From positions 1,750,001 to 1,814,000 of the forward strand of contig NZ_CP151979.1 in assembly GCF_038593265.1 (NCBI RefSeq): 64,000 nucleotides of DNA. Direction: 5' to 3'. The DNA comes from Ureibacillus sp. FSL W7-1570. Its GTDB lineage: Bacteria > Bacillota > Bacilli > Bacillales_A > Planococcaceae. The stretch's first letter is position 1, and every line of letters begins with the position of its first letter. The notes under the pieces were generated by a model. That model was not told where the DNA came from. It worked only from the letters and a program-made list of their open reading frames with translations, and searched no databases. Position numbers and translations under genes: made by a program. This document shows positions 28,416 to 38,366 of the stretch, piece by piece.

Positions 28416-28526
28416 TTAGGGCACTCTTTTCAAGTCATCCGCATTACCGCTTGGGAAACCCTGGTTCCCCAAGGCCGTTTGATTCATTGCAGTCCACACC
28501 AAATCCAATTGATCTTCATTATTCAT
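28416..28526 (-). CDS. Possible 36-residue protein
   Basis: A short frame, MNNEDQLDLVWTAMNQTALG..., ends in DDLKRVP. It is hydrophilic with regular codon use and its stop lies 16 nt before a bidirectional terminator, as expected for a real minus-strand transcript. No good ribosome-binding site lies directly before the ATG, which weakens the case. I do not recognise a family; size and composition would suit a small spore protein. Confidence 0.4.
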   Translation of the reverse strand: MNNEDQLDLVWTAMNQTALGNQGFPSGNADDLKRVP

Positions 28527-28721
28527 GAAAGTAAGAATAACAATTAAATTTCTTAATTTTTCACCCTTCCACTTGAATATTTCAAATTTTTCTGCATTTT
28601 ATATAATATTAAAAACATTTATACGTTCTTGATACTTAATAAATATTGCATTTCCAATAAAAAGAATATAAAATGTATTTAATTATACATCGACTTATTT
28701 CAATTCAATATTGTTTTGAAG

Positions 28722-28895
28722 TAAGGATAGAGGCGCAAAGACCAAGAGTACACAGTTTGAGGATAATGAGGTCCAATGATGATTGTGGAAAGGGGGATTT
28801 GCCGAAGTCTCTGGAAACTCATTTTTCCAGAGGCTGGTTCTGCATTGAATAAGTGCAGGACTGTCATATAGGAAACTATATGGAGGGCTATCTTA
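28722..28895 (+). promoter_or_regulatory. Lysine riboswitch (L box) controlling dapA
   Basis: The aptamer shows the conserved L-box blocks in order: GGATAGAGGCGC, AAGAGTA, GAAAGGGGG, GCCGAAG, the CTGCATTGAATAAGTGCAG hairpin, GGACTGTC and GGAGGGCTATC. The P1 helix closes by pairing TAAGGATAG (28722-28730) with CTATCTTA (28888-28895). A terminator hairpin follows at 28917-28948 and dapA begins 60 nt after that. Lysine binding should stabilise P1 and allow termination, repressing lysine/DAP synthesis. Confidence 0.95.
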
Positions 28896-28916
28896 CGCAA
28901 AAAATTCAATTTTTTT

Positions 28917-28948
28917 GCAACAACGAAGCTCTTCGTTGTTGCTTTTTG
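28917..28948 (+). terminator. Riboswitch-controlled terminator before dapA
   Basis: The stem GCAACAACGAAG / CTTCGTTGTTGC is followed by TTTTTGC. It is located between the L box and dapA, as in other lysine-regulated leaders. Confidence 0.9.
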
Positions 28949-29007
28949 CGTTTAATTGACAATTGCCCTTCTCCATTACAAAAAAATGAAAAGGATGTGG
29001 AGAAGAA

Positions 29008-29901
29008 ATGAATTTTGGAAGAGTATTAACTGCAATGGTAACGCCATTTGACCAAAATGGTGACGTAGATTTTGACGCTACGCAAAAGTTGGTCGATTAT
29101 TTGATTGCCAATGGAACAGACGGCTTGATTGTATGCGGTACAACCGGAGAATCACCTACTTTAACAGAAGGTGAAAAAGTCGAACTATTCAAATTTGTCG
29201 TAAAAACCGTAAATGGAAGAGTTCCTGTAATTGCAGGTACCGGCTCGTATAATACGAGAGCTTCCATTGAACTTACGGAAAAAGCGGAGGAAGCCGGTGT
29301 GGATGGTGTCATGTTAGTTACACCATACTACAATAAGCCGAACCAGGAAGGCATGTACGAACACTTCAAAAGCATCGCTCAAAGTACTAAACTGCCAGTG
29401 ATTTTATATAATATTCCGGGTCGCAGCGTAGTCAATCTATCCGTTGACACTGTAGTTCGCCTTGCGGAAATCCCGAATATCGTTGCCATCAAAGAAGCAA
29501 GTGGAAGTTTGGATGCAATGGCGCAAATCATCGAAAATACGCCGGATGACTTCTCCCTTTATAGCGGAGACGACAGCTTGACATTGCCTTCTTTGGCTGT
29601 TGGAGGCACTGGGGTCATTTCCGTGGCTTCCCATATCATCGGCAACGAAATGCAAACAATGATTCAACATTTCTTAAATGGCGATATTCATGAAGCGGCG
29701 AAAGAGCATCGCAGACTATTGCCAATCATGAAAGGGATGTTCATAGCACCAAATCCTGTACCTGTAAAAGCTGCATTAAACTTAAAAGGCATATCCGTCG
29801 GTGGTGTGCGCCTGCCATTAGTGCCATTGAACGAAGAACAACAAAAAACGATTGAACAATTATTAAAAAATCTGGATCTTAAATTGGAATTGATTTCTTA
29901 A
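29008..29901 (+). CDS. dapA: 4-hydroxy-tetrahydrodipicolinate synthase
   Basis: 297 residues, the family length. CGTTGESPTL (~44-53) binds pyruvate, LYNIPGRS carries the proton-relay Tyr (~133) and VAIKEASG the Schiff-base Lys (~161). It condenses pyruvate with aspartate semialdehyde, the first step to DAP and lysine; DAP also feeds dipicolinate in spores. With an L-Lys-type cell wall inferred from the D-Asp ligase, lysine demand is high. It is governed by the L-box riboswitch upstream and is a single-gene unit ending in a terminator. Confidence 0.96.
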   Translation: MNFGRVLTAMVTPFDQNGDVDFDATQKLVDYLIANGTDGLIVCGTTGESPTLTEGEKVELFKFVVKTVNGRVPVIAGTGSYNTRASIELTEKAEEAGVDGVMLVTPYYNKPNQEGMYEHFKSIAQSTKLPVILYNIPGRSVVNLSVDTVVRLAEIPNIVAIKEASGSLDAMAQIIENTPDDFSLYSGDDSLTLPSLAVGGTGVISVASHIIGNEMQTMIQHFLNGDIHEAAKEHRRLLPIMKGMFIAPNPVPVKAALNLKGISVGGVRLPLVPLNEEQQKTIEQLLKNLDLKLELIS

Positions 29902-29904
29902 TCC

Positions 29905-29931
29905 CCTGCCTTTTGCCGGCAGGTTTTTTTT
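29905..29931 (+). terminator. Terminator after dapA
   Basis: The stem CCTGCC/GGCAGG is followed by eight T, a few bases after the stop. Confidence 0.9.
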
Positions 29932-30038
29932 ATGCAAACGACACAAAGAATTAATGGGAAAATGGAAATCAATATTATAAAATAGCAATTGTGACATTTA
30001 GACATTCAAACAATTCAGTTGGGTTGGAGGATCCGGTT

Positions 30039-31334
30039 TTGCTTAACTTACTATTCGCTGTCCTAATATTCATCTTTACGCTCTTCCTCGTAATACGCCA
30101 ACCAAAAAATATAAGTATCGGATGGTTTGCATGCGGAGGGGCAGTCCTGGCGCTGCTCGTCGGAGTGGTGGATATTAAAGACGTTTTTTCGGTTGTGGAT
30201 ATCACTTGGAATGCCACCTTGTTATTTATCGCCATCATCATTATTTCATTGATTTTGGATCAAATCGGTTTATTTGAATGGTCCGCGTTGCACATGGCCC
30301 GTATCGCGAAAGGGAACGGCGTAAGAATGTTTATTTTCGTCACAGTCCTTGGAGCTTTCGTTTCAGCCTTTTTCTCCAATGATGGTGCCGCATTGATCTT
30401 GACACCCATAGTGCTAGCCATGGTGCGGAATCTGCAATTAAGCGAAAAAATGATTTTTCCTTTCATTATGGCAAGCGGTTTTATCGCTGACACCACCTCT
30501 CTTCCCTTTCTAATCAGCAATCTGGTGAATGTCATTGCCGCCGATTTTTTTGGTGTGAGTTTCAAGGAATATGCTCTGCGAATGATAGTGCCAAATTTAT
30601 TTTCTTTGATGGCAACCATCCTTGTGTTGTATCTGTATTTCCGAAAATCCATTCCACCAAAATATGATGCAGCAATGCTCAAAAATCCCCGGGAAGCCGT
30701 CCGGGATAAAAAATTGTTCAAATTGGCATGGCCCGTGATGGTTGTATTATTAATCGGTTATTTTACAGCTGAACTGATACATATCCCTGTTTGCGTCATC
30801 GGCTGGATCATGGCGATTTTCCTTCTGGCTTTGGCTTGGAAAAGTCCGGCTGTGAATATTAAGGCGGTGATCAAAGGGGCACCCTGGAATATCGTATTTT
30901 TCTCCATCGGTATGTATCTCGTTGTATATGGTCTTGGGAATGCCGGCTTTACAAAAGCAATCGCTTACGTGATTGAATGGACTTCGCAGGGAGGATTATT
31001 CACTGCAACCATTGGAATGGGCTATCTTGCAGCTTTTCTTTCTTCCGTGATGAATAATTTGCCGACCATCATGATTGACTCATTGGCCATCGCAGAAACA
31101 AATACATCCGGTACCATTCAGGATGCTTTGATTTTCGCCAATGTCATCGGTTCCGATTTAGGACCAAAAATTACACCGATCGGATCGCTTGCAACACTTG
31201 TATGGCTGCATGTTCTTAAAACGAAAGGAATCAAAATTTCCTGGGGAACTTATTTTAAAATGGGAATTGTGTTAACCCTCCCAATATTATTTTTCACGTT
31301 GGCCGGTTTGTATTTGACGTTTTTAATTTTTTAA
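30039..31334 (+). CDS. ArsB/NhaD-type ion transporter
   Basis: 431 residues with ~11 membrane segments. The [19 protein letters not shown] region (~110-128), the [14 protein letters not shown] segment and the C-terminal [13 protein letters not shown] / [20 protein letters not shown] are hallmark parts of the ArsB arsenite/antimonite antiporter branch of the ion transporter superfamily. No arsR or arsC lies nearby, so arsenite export is likely but not proven. The start is TTG at 30039, 8 nt after GGAGG; the longer frame (29991) lacks a site. A relative with only partial similarity lies at 59323. Confidence 0.85.
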   Translation: MLNLLFAVLIFIFTLFLVIRQPKNISIGWFACGGAVLALLVGVVDIKDVFSVVDITWNATLLFIAIIIISLILDQIGLFEWSALHMARIAKGNGVRMFIFVTVLGAFVSAFFSNDGAALILTPIVLAMVRNLQLSEKMIFPFIMASGFIADTTSLPFLISNLVNVIAADFFGVSFKEYALRMIVPNLFSLMATILVLYLYFRKSIPPKYDAAMLKNPREAVRDKKLFKLAWPVMVVLLIGYFTAELIHIPVCVIGWIMAIFLLALAWKSPAVNIKAVIKGAPWNIVFFSIGMYLVVYGLGNAGFTKAIAYVIEWTSQGGLFTATIGMGYLAAFLSSVMNNLPTIMIDSLAIAETNTSGTIQDALIFANVIGSDLGPKITPIGSLATLVWLHVLKTKGIKISWGTYFKMGIVLTLPILFFTLAGLYLTFLIF

Positions 31335-31398
31335 TGTTTTTTCGTATCGCACGTCTAATATTGGGCATTATGGTTAAAATAATATCGGATTTAATTGA

Positions 31399-32038
31399 AT
31401 CGAGTAGGAGGGAGCGATTAACTCCCGTCCTCTCACACCACCGTACGTACGGTTCCGTATACGGCGGTTCAATTAAGATGATTGACGCAAGTCTTTATAA
31501 CTTCCGTGAATAGCTGTTCTCTTTATGCCAGTGGTCACTCCACCCTCCAAGAGGTCTCCCACGGGATTCACCGCTTCCTTCCTCAAGTGAGGTACTACGT
31601 TTTCTGTGTTCATCATGACTCACTGAATGCCAAGGGCTATTCTCTCTTAATTGTTCGGTCCTTCTTAGTAGTTCTAAACCAACTAATACTATGACCTCTG
31701 CTGACTTCTGACGGTTCAGCTACTTATCACTAAGTAGGTTATGAAGCGTACTTCACATATCCGCCAGACCTCCCCGGGTAAGAATGTAATCTTTCCTTCC
31801 ATCTATCTGCTTCATTTACTCTGTACCACCTTTGGCAGAAAGGACTTTGTTTTGTTTAGCAAACTCATCCAATGATACCTAGCCTTATATGAAGTTCGTG
31901 TTCCTCAGACCGGAAGTTTGCCGCTCGCTTCCTTCAGATTCCGCGTCACCACGGACACCCTTGCGTTAAGCTAACTGTTACTTCTGCCTTCACAGTTCGG
32001 GACTTACACCCTATAGATTACACCCATGCCAGGCGCAC
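31399..32038 (-). mobile_element. ORF-less group II intron (probable class C), internally deleted copy
   Basis: 640 bp in minus orientation. The 5' end GTGCGCCTGGCATG and the 3' domain V/VI segment (around 31401-31475, with CCGTACGTACGGTGG) match the complete intron at 38367-40251 almost base for base at the 3' side; the 5' domain I region is more diverged. About 1.24 kb, covering the reverse transcriptase gene from just before its ribosome-binding site to a few codons before its stop, is missing; the join is near 31505. The 5' end abuts the terminator hairpin of the SASP gene, the insertion habit of class C introns. It may be mobilised in trans. Confidence 0.85.
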
Positions 32039-32040
32039 TA

Positions 32041-32076
32041 AAGAAAAAGAGCGAAAGTAAATTTCGCTCTTTTTAA
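32041..32076. terminator. Terminator of the SASP gene, adjacent to intron 5' end
   Basis: The stem AAAAAGAGCGAAA / TTTCGCTCTTTTT with a five-base loop. On the minus strand it is followed within a few bases by the GTGCGCC start of the deleted intron. Confidence 0.88.
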
Positions 32077-32087
32077 TAGTCAAACGT

Positions 32088-32288
32088 TTATTCTGACTTT
32101 CCTTGCAATTGTTGCTGAGCCATTTGCACAAGACGTTTCGTAATTTCCCCACCAACTGAACCGTTAGCCCGGGAAGATGTATCTGGTGAGAGGTTTACGC
32201 CAAACTCTTGTGCGATTTCATATTTCATTTGATTCAAAGCTGCTTCTGCACCTGGAAACACTAATTTGTTGGAACTGCGGTCCGCCAT
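32088..32288 (-). CDS. Alpha/beta-type small acid-soluble spore protein
   Basis: 66 residues, the typical size. The GPR protease site region [13 protein letters not shown] (~21-33) and the C-terminal signature [20 protein letters not shown] (~42-61) are those of alpha/beta SASPs, which coat and protect DNA in the spore core and are degraded at germination. The ATG at 32288 follows AAGGAGGTGAACGAC. Forespore (sigma G) expression is expected. The downstream terminator borders the deleted intron. Confidence 0.97.
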   Translation of the reverse strand: MADRSSNKLVFPGAEAALNQMKYEIAQEFGVNLSPDTSSRANGSVGGEITKRLVQMAQQQLQGKSE

Positions 32289-32483
32289 GTCGTTCACCTC
32301 CTTGTGCCATTAGAATGTACATGTGGAAGTCATTAATACTTTAGAAATGTAGGGAACATTGAGATTGTTTGGAAAAACCATTCACTTTCGCTGAAACATC
32401 ATTTTATTTCTTCATATACAATTTTTTCCTCCTAAATGGTATCATGTAATTAACGTCATAACGTTACCTTTAGGAGGAAAACG

Positions 32484-32900
32484 ATGTATAAGCTGCGTGG
32501 TCATCATCTTTTTTGCCTTGTCGGTTTTAGAGGAATGGGATATTCAGAAGAATTTGCAAAAAATATGAAGAAGATTCACCATGAATTGAGAACCGACCCA
32601 AAAACGGAAATTCAGATTATCGACGGCATTGATCAGATTTGCGAAAAATATCCCGAATGCAAAGAATATCATTGCCTGGATAAAAACATTTTCGATCGGG
32701 ATCATCAAGTTTTGGAAAAATTAGGTTTTAGAGTTGGACAAGTACTAACATGGGAAGAAGTGGAGTCTCGCATCCGAAAATATGTCACTCCGGAGGATAT
32801 CGATATCCTTTGTTATACTTGCACTTGGCGTTCCCACGGCCTTTGCAAGGGAGGCATCCAGCGGATATTGAATGGGGCAGGTTTGTGGGAAATAAAATAA
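32484..32900 (+). CDS. DUF1284 domain protein, cysteine-rich
   Basis: 138 residues. It starts with YKLRGHHLFCLVGFRGMGYS, the conserved head of DUF1284 proteins, and carries eight cysteines, among them CEKYPEC, CLD and CYTCTWRSHGLC. This pattern suggests a metal or Fe-S site. No function is known. TAGGAGGAAAACG precedes the ATG and a terminator follows directly. Confidence 0.8.
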   Translation: MYKLRGHHLFCLVGFRGMGYSEEFAKNMKKIHHELRTDPKTEIQIIDGIDQICEKYPECKEYHCLDKNIFDRDHQVLEKLGFRVGQVLTWEEVESRIRKYVTPEDIDILCYTCTWRSHGLCKGGIQRILNGAGLWEIK

Positions 32901-32916
32901 GCGAATCAATAATGTT

Positions 32917-32945
32917 GAAATCTCCTTTAGAGGAGATTTTTTTAT
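32917..32945 (+). terminator. Terminator after the DUF1284 gene
   Basis: The stem AAATCTCCT/AGGAGATTT with loop TTAG is followed by a T-run. Confidence 0.85.
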
Positions 32946-33094
32946 TTAATCAAAATAAATAAACTTTTCTTATTATTCGGAAATAACAAATTTCTTAAGA
33001 TTTCAAAAATCCGTGCTACACTATATCTGTCTTAATTGTCTTTTTGGAGTAAACAATTGTATTTCCAGCGAGAATTTATTCTTTGGAGGGTTTT

Positions 33095-34312
33095 ATGAAA
33101 AATATTTGGAATACATGGAGCAGCATTAGCCTGGTCAAACGGATCATCATCGGACTAGTTTTAGGCATTCTTTTGGCGGTCACAGTCCCAAACGCTTTCA
33201 GTTGGCTATCCATTTTAGGAAGCTTATTTGTCAGCGCCTTAAAAGCGGTGGCCCCTGTGCTTGTGTTTGTGCTGGTCATCCAGGCGATTGCCAATCATAA
33301 AAGCGGCACGAAGACGAATATGAAAATGATTTTAGTTCTATATGCCATAGGTACTTTTTCTGCCGGTGCCATCGGGGTCATTGCCAGCTTCCTTTTCCCA
33401 ACGGAATTGACATTAAAAACAAGTGCTGAAGATGTGACTCCGCCGGAAGGAATCGCCGAAGTTTTTCAGACATTGCTGTTTAATATTGTTTCAAATCCGG
33501 TTAGCGCATTGATGAATGCCAATTACATCGGAATTTTGGCTTGGGCGGTAGTTCTCGGAATTGCGTTAAAAAAAGCGGCGGATTCTACGAAAACCATAAT
33601 CGACAATCTTTCAGAAGCCATTTCAACCATTGTCAAATGGGTTATCAACCTTGCACCTATCGGTATTATGGGGCTTGTGTTTGATGCAATCGCATCCAAC
33701 GGGCTGTCTGCTTTGATTGAATATGGAAAATTGCTTATTGTTCTTCTTGGTTGTATGTTCTTTGTCGCTTTAGTGGTGAACCCGCTCATCACTTTCATTT
33801 GTACGCGGCAAAATCCATATCCGCTTGTTTGGATGACGCTCAAAGAAAGTGCAATCTTTGCCTTCTTTACCCGAAGTTCCGCGGCAAACATTCCTGTCAA
33901 CTTGGCGTTATGCGAAAAATTAGGGTTGGATAAAGATACATATTCTGTATCGATTCCATTGGGCGCTACCATCAATATGGCCGGTGCCGCGATCACCATT
34001 TCCGTTTTAACGCTTGCGGCGAGCCATACGCTCGGAATTGAAGTGGATGTAATGACGGCCATCATTTTAGTAGTCATTTCGGCCATCTCCGCTGCCGGTG
34101 CATCAGGTGTTGCCGGAGGATCCTTGCTGTTGATTCCGGTTGCATGCAGTTTATTCGGCATTTCCAATGATATCGCCATGCAAGTGGTGGCTGTCGGATT
34201 CATCATCGGTGTATTGCAGGATTCTTGCGAGACGGCATTGAACTCATCTTCTGATGTTTTATTTACAGCGACTGCGGAATTGGCAAAAAAACGTAAAGCA
34301 AAAACAAATTAA
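33095..34312 (+). CDS. sstT: Serine/threonine:sodium symporter SstT
   Basis: 405 residues with eight or so membrane helices and two re-entrant loops of the dicarboxylate/amino acid:cation symporter family. The N-terminal [38 protein letters not shown] (~265-285) and [13 protein letters not shown] (~297) agree with SstT rather than GltP. Imports Ser and Thr with sodium. The ATG at 33095 follows GGAGGGTTTT. Confidence 0.92.
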   Translation: MKNIWNTWSSISLVKRIIIGLVLGILLAVTVPNAFSWLSILGSLFVSALKAVAPVLVFVLVIQAIANHKSGTKTNMKMILVLYAIGTFSAGAIGVIASFLFPTELTLKTSAEDVTPPEGIAEVFQTLLFNIVSNPVSALMNANYIGILAWAVVLGIALKKAADSTKTIIDNLSEAISTIVKWVINLAPIGIMGLVFDAIASNGLSALIEYGKLLIVLLGCMFFVALVVNPLITFICTRQNPYPLVWMTLKESAIFAFFTRSSAANIPVNLALCEKLGLDKDTYSVSIPLGATINMAGAAITISVLTLAASHTLGIEVDVMTAIILVVISAISAAGASGVAGGSLLLIPVACSLFGISNDIAMQVVAVGFIIGVLQDSCETALNSSSDVLFTATAELAKKRKAKTN

Positions 34313-34329
34313 ATTATGTATAAAATATT

Positions 34330-34373
34330 AAAGGCACTGCTCTCATTTCCTTGTTTTCCAGAGCAGTGCCTTT
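34330..34373 (+). terminator. Terminator after sstT
   Basis: The 13-14 bp stem AAAGGCACTGCTCT / AGAGCAGTGCCTTT begins 17 nt after the stop; the trailing T-run is short (TTTAATC). Confidence 0.75.
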
Positions 34374-34422
34374 AATCAAATTCGTCTATATCACCATACA
34401 ATTCAACTTGTTTTTCCAATTG

Positions 34423-34614
34423 TTATGTTGCCTCCTTCAAAAATCTCTTGTTATTTTCCAATATTTTTATGACTTGCTGAAGAATTTTTTCTTCCACCAC
34501 TGGGGTCGAATTAATTTCCTTCCTTATGATTTTGTCTAATTCCAAAATGGTACTGACTTCGAGACGATGCTTTTCAGCTAACTGAAAGGCCCGCTCTAAC
34601 TGACCGGTTATCAT
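34423..34614 (-). CDS. Spo0E-like aspartyl-phosphate phosphatase
   Basis: 63 residues starting at the ATG after GGGAGGAATGCCG. The helix-loop-helix pattern with HRLEVSTILELDKIIRKEI contains the S-x3-LD signature of the Spo0E family, small proteins that dephosphorylate Spo0A~P and delay sporulation. The exact family motif SQELD is degenerate here (STILELD), so assignment is probable rather than certain. Confidence 0.6.
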   Translation of the reverse strand: MITGQLERAFQLAEKHRLEVSTILELDKIIRKEINSTPVVEEKILQQVIKILENNKRFLKEAT

Positions 34615-34843
34615 CGGCATTCCTCCCATTAAATAAATTTTTTCTTATAACTATATTTTATGATGTTTTTTTAAATTTTTCACCTCTAATTCAACAATTT
34701 TTCTTCCTTGTGCTGCTGTTATATCAATTTATTCCCTTTTCCGGTGTCCGTCTCCCCATATCACAACGGAATTTCATAAGTTTCCAGAAAAATGAATATA
34801 CAAATAGAGTAAAATTCTTTCATAAAAAAAGGAGCGTTTTTTC

Positions 34844-36367
34844 TTGTATCGGAAACTGATTGGAATTCATTCAACCTCTTTTTTCTTCTTCAATTCTTTT
34901 GACAAAGGGACAACTTCACATACTGACGATGAAATCATACCAGGAGCCCACTCAGTGAAAGTGACCCATTTTGATGGACAAAAGCAGCGATGGTTGACAA
35001 CTTTGAACCCAAGACAGCTGGAAAAAGCAAATCTTTATGGAAATAATTTTTTGGCTCCAATTTTTTGGGGTAATCCCGAAAAAGGAACCGGTTGGCATCA
35101 AATGTATAAGCCGGGGAAAATTACTGGCATCCAAGTGAACGGCGCTTTTGAGGATGCACAATTTATTATTCGCGTTCCTGACCATTGGAATGGCAAATTG
35201 GTGGTATCCGGCATCCCGGCAACGAGAAATGAAACGGCAACGGACCTGTTGTTCAGCGATTTTGTCCTCGAAAAGGGATTTGCCTTCGCAACTACAGATA
35301 AAGGAACACAAGGGAAGGAAGTTGCAGGTGATCCATTGGCGAAAGCAAAAAATGCGCTGGCGGACGAAAAGAATTCCGTCGCAGAATGGCATTTCCGCTT
35401 CAGGCAAATAACGAAAGCGGCACAACAATATTTAATAAAGAACTTTGGCGACAAACTCATTGATCCGAATGATGCTTCAAATCCGGCAAGCAAATTAATA
35501 CGCCCGGATCATCCAGTACCGACATATGCCATCGGGATTTCCAACGGGGGCTATGTAGTTCGCTATGCGTTGGAAAACGATGACCCGGAAAAGACGGGGG
35601 AAGGGCGGCTGTTTGATGGCGGCGTCGATTGGGAAGGCGTACTTTGGACAGAAGAACCCCCAAATCTCATCAGTTCTTTGATTCCTGTCGTCAATTATGC
35701 GGAACAAGCGATTTATGGCAACGGTGAAGCAAAGGAAGAAGCAATAAAAGAATTGTATAAAGCGGGTGTTCCAAAAGGATCCGAGAAATTATGGGCATAC
35801 CATGACCAAATTTACTGGTTTATCACTTTGAACATTTACCGGGATCATTTTGACCCGACGGCACCAAACCGGATCAATTGGCCAAATTACTTAAATTATA
35901 ATGCCATCGGATTACGCGACCGTTCTTACGACCATATTTTCAAAAATTATCATTACGAGGAAAGAAGAAAATTTATGAAGGAAAAAATCAAGGAAATCGA
36001 AAACACCGGCAACATCGATGTTCCGCTCATCAGTATTACAGGATCTTTGGACACGCTCATTTTCCCGGATATCCATGCAAAGGGTTATGAAAAATTAGTG
36101 AAACAGGCAGGAAAAGATCATCTTCATCGACTATATATTGTCGAAAAAGGAAATCATGTAGATGGACTCGTTTGGAATCCGATAACCGATCCTGAAAAAG
36201 AGCTTCAACCGTTATTGCCTTATGCCCATCAAGCATTTCTTTTATTGGTGGATTGGGTTGAAAAAAATATACAGCCTCCTGAAAGCAAGATCATTCCAAC
36301 ACCAGAGAACAATGAAAAAGTGATTGACATAAGAACAGGCAATGAGGTTGATCCGCACATTGAATAA
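34844..36367 (+). CDS. Large alpha/beta hydrolase (tannase / 3HB-oligomer hydrolase-like)
   Basis: 507 residues. The nucleophile elbow GISNGG (Ser ~230), an acid residue in TGSLDTL (Asp ~405) and the histidine in KGNHVDGL (~438) form a plausible catalytic triad. The N-terminal part has [14 protein letters not shown], as in tannase/feruloyl-esterase and hydroxybutyrate-oligomer hydrolase relatives. No clear cleavable signal peptide, only a short Phe-rich N-terminus. The start is TTG at 34844, 9 nt after AAGGAG. The substrate cannot be assigned. Confidence 0.65.
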   Translation: MYRKLIGIHSTSFFFFNSFDKGTTSHTDDEIIPGAHSVKVTHFDGQKQRWLTTLNPRQLEKANLYGNNFLAPIFWGNPEKGTGWHQMYKPGKITGIQVNGAFEDAQFIIRVPDHWNGKLVVSGIPATRNETATDLLFSDFVLEKGFAFATTDKGTQGKEVAGDPLAKAKNALADEKNSVAEWHFRFRQITKAAQQYLIKNFGDKLIDPNDASNPASKLIRPDHPVPTYAIGISNGGYVVRYALENDDPEKTGEGRLFDGGVDWEGVLWTEEPPNLISSLIPVVNYAEQAIYGNGEAKEEAIKELYKAGVPKGSEKLWAYHDQIYWFITLNIYRDHFDPTAPNRINWPNYLNYNAIGLRDRSYDHIFKNYHYEERRKFMKEKIKEIENTGNIDVPLISITGSLDTLIFPDIHAKGYEKLVKQAGKDHLHRLYIVEKGNHVDGLVWNPITDPEKELQPLLPYAHQAFLLLVDWVEKNIQPPESKIIPTPENNEKVIDIRTGNEVDPHIE

Positions 36368-36503
36368 GTTTGCTTAACAGCGGGATGGGAAATCTACCCT
36401 CCGCACCATGCTCCTTCCCGAAACGGTTGGATATGCACATTTCTATTCCGGTCATGAATAAACTGTACTACTAATTCAAAAACATATAAGAAAGGTAAGA
36501 TTG

Positions 36504-37043
36504 ATGAACAGCGACAGAGTGACGGACGGAACCTTTCAGAATTTGAGTCAAAAAAACATGACATTTGAGGAAGTGTTTGAAGCAATTGTCCAGTTTATCA
36601 AAAAAGATCCGACCGGCAATTTTACGTTGATGTTTGGAACGGATTCACAAGTATTCAGCAAAGAAACAAAATTTATCACCGGAATCGTCATTCAACAAAA
36701 AGGAAAAGGCGTTTGGGCTTGCTTCCGAAAAGTGATCGTTCCCAGAAGAATGACGAACCTGCACGAACGCATCTCCTACGAAACTTCCCTGACTGAAGAA
36801 GTCGTTTCGATGTTTACGGAAGAAAAGAAGGAGCAATTGATCAATCTCGTTTTGCCCCATGTTTATAAAGGTGCAAGTTTCACCATTGAAGGACATATTG
36901 ACATCGGGTGCGGGAACCGGAACAAAACAAGGGTCTTTGTCAATGAAATGATTGCAAGGATGAACTCCCTGGGAATTGAAGCAAAAATCAAACCGGATTC
37001 CTTTGTTGCCAGCACCTACGCCAATCGTTTTACAAAAAAATAA
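36504..37043 (+). CDS. ykuK: YkuK family RNase H-like protein
   Basis: 179 residues, close to the YkuK/DUF458 size. LMFGTDSQVF (~44-53) and the C-terminal DIGCGNRNKTRVFVNEMI (~132-150) are the conserved acidic motifs of this RNase H-fold family. The biochemical role is unknown. ATG 36504 follows AAGAAAGG; a TTG one codon before is also possible. The neighbouring ampS starts 71 nt later and may be cotranscribed. Confidence 0.82.
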   Translation: MNSDRVTDGTFQNLSQKNMTFEEVFEAIVQFIKKDPTGNFTLMFGTDSQVFSKETKFITGIVIQQKGKGVWACFRKVIVPRRMTNLHERISYETSLTEEVVSMFTEEKKEQLINLVLPHVYKGASFTIEGHIDIGCGNRNKTRVFVNEMIARMNSLGIEAKIKPDSFVASTYANRFTKK

Positions 37044-37114
37044 TTTGAACCGTTCCGAAAATCTTATTAACGAATGTGGTAAAATTGGTAAAAAACACAT
37101 ATGGAGGAATTGAT

Positions 37115-38356
37115 ATGTTGCAAAATTTCGATGAACTGTTAAGAAAATATGCAAAGCTTCTCGTGGCAAAAGGAATCAATGTGCAACCCGGCGATTGGGT
37201 GAAAATGACCATTGCCGTCGACCAGGCACCGCTTGCCCGCTACATTACGGAAGAAGCCTATGCATTAGGGGCGGAAAAAGTCATTGTGAAGTGGACCGAT
37301 GATGAAATCACAAAATTGCATTATCTACACCAACCGACAGAAGTGCTTACGGACATTCCTCCATATGAAATTGAGGAATCCGAAGACCACGTGTTAAATA
37401 AAAAAGTTTCAAGACTTTCCATTCTTTCCAGTGACCCAAGTTTGCTCGACTCTGCGGATCCGGCCAAAGTAGCCGCATTCCAGAAAGCGGCCACCAAAGC
37501 TTTCCACATCCAACGAAAAGCAACACAAAACAACGATATTAAATGGACGGTTGCAGCAGCGGCTGGCAGCGCTTGGGCAAAAAAAGTGTTCCCTCATTTA
37601 GAAACGGCCGAAGAACAAGTCGATGCGTTATGGGATCAAATTTTCAAAACTTGCCGGGTATATGAAGACGACCCGATTGCCGCTTGGGAAAAACATAAAA
37701 ATACATTGAATGAAAAAGCGAAAAAACTGAATGAATACCAATTTGAAACATTGCACTTTAAAGCGCCAGGCACGGACTTTAAATTAGGTTTGCCGAAAAA
37801 TCATATTTGGACATGTGCCGAAAGCTACAATCCTAAAGGCGAAGAATTCATTGCCAATATGCCGACGGAAGAGGTCTTTACCGCACCCGATACCCGCCGT
37901 ATGGAAGGGGTTGTTCGCAGCACGAAGCCTTTGAGCTATGCGGGACAATTAATCGAAGGCATTGTTGTCCACTTTAAAGACGGTAAAATTGTGGACATTT
38001 CCGCTGAAAAAGGCGACGAAGCCATTAAAAAACTTGTTTTTGATAACGAAGGGGCAACCGGCTTAGGGGAGGTGGCCCTCGTTCCGGATCCTTCGCCAAT
38101 TTCCCAATCCGGAGTCACATTCTTCAATACGTTATTTGATGAAAATGCATCAAACCATATTGCCATCGGTTCCGCTTATCCTTTTACCATTGAGGGCGGC
38201 ACAAAAATGAACGAAGAGGAATTGCGGGCACAAGGGTTGAACATCTCCAATGTCCATGTCGACTTTATGATCGGATCTGCCGAGATGGACATTGACGGAA
38301 TCCTAAAAGACGGCTCCATTGTGCCGATTTTCCGCAAAGGCGACTGGGCATTCTAA
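37115..38356 (+). CDS. ampS: M29 family aminopeptidase
   Basis: 413 residues, the size of Bacillus AmpS. Conserved parts are KLLVAKGINVQPGDWV (~11-26), NMPTEEVFTAPDTRRMEGVV (~249-268, metal-ligand Glu), and the C-terminal GSAYPFTIEGG...HVDFMIGS (~349-390). It is a cytosolic dinuclear-metal aminopeptidase. The start follows GGAGGAATTGAT. A minus-strand group II intron now lies 10 nt beyond its stop, separating it from a hairpin at 40258-40291 that may once have been its terminator. Confidence 0.93.
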   Translation: MLQNFDELLRKYAKLLVAKGINVQPGDWVKMTIAVDQAPLARYITEEAYALGAEKVIVKWTDDEITKLHYLHQPTEVLTDIPPYEIEESEDHVLNKKVSRLSILSSDPSLLDSADPAKVAAFQKAATKAFHIQRKATQNNDIKWTVAAAAGSAWAKKVFPHLETAEEQVDALWDQIFKTCRVYEDDPIAAWEKHKNTLNEKAKKLNEYQFETLHFKAPGTDFKLGLPKNHIWTCAESYNPKGEEFIANMPTEEVFTAPDTRRMEGVVRSTKPLSYAGQLIEGIVVHFKDGKIVDISAEKGDEAIKKLVFDNEGATGLGEVALVPDPSPISQSGVTFFNTLFDENASNHIAIGSAYPFTIEGGTKMNEEELRAQGLNISNVHVDFMIGSAEMDIDGILKDGSIVPIFRKGDWAF

Positions 38357-38366
38357 TCTCGTTTGA

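Noticed and set aside
31482-31694. 70-codon frame, repeated at 39689-39907
   Set aside because: It is the opposite strand of intron RNA present in both intron copies, with no ribosome-binding site.
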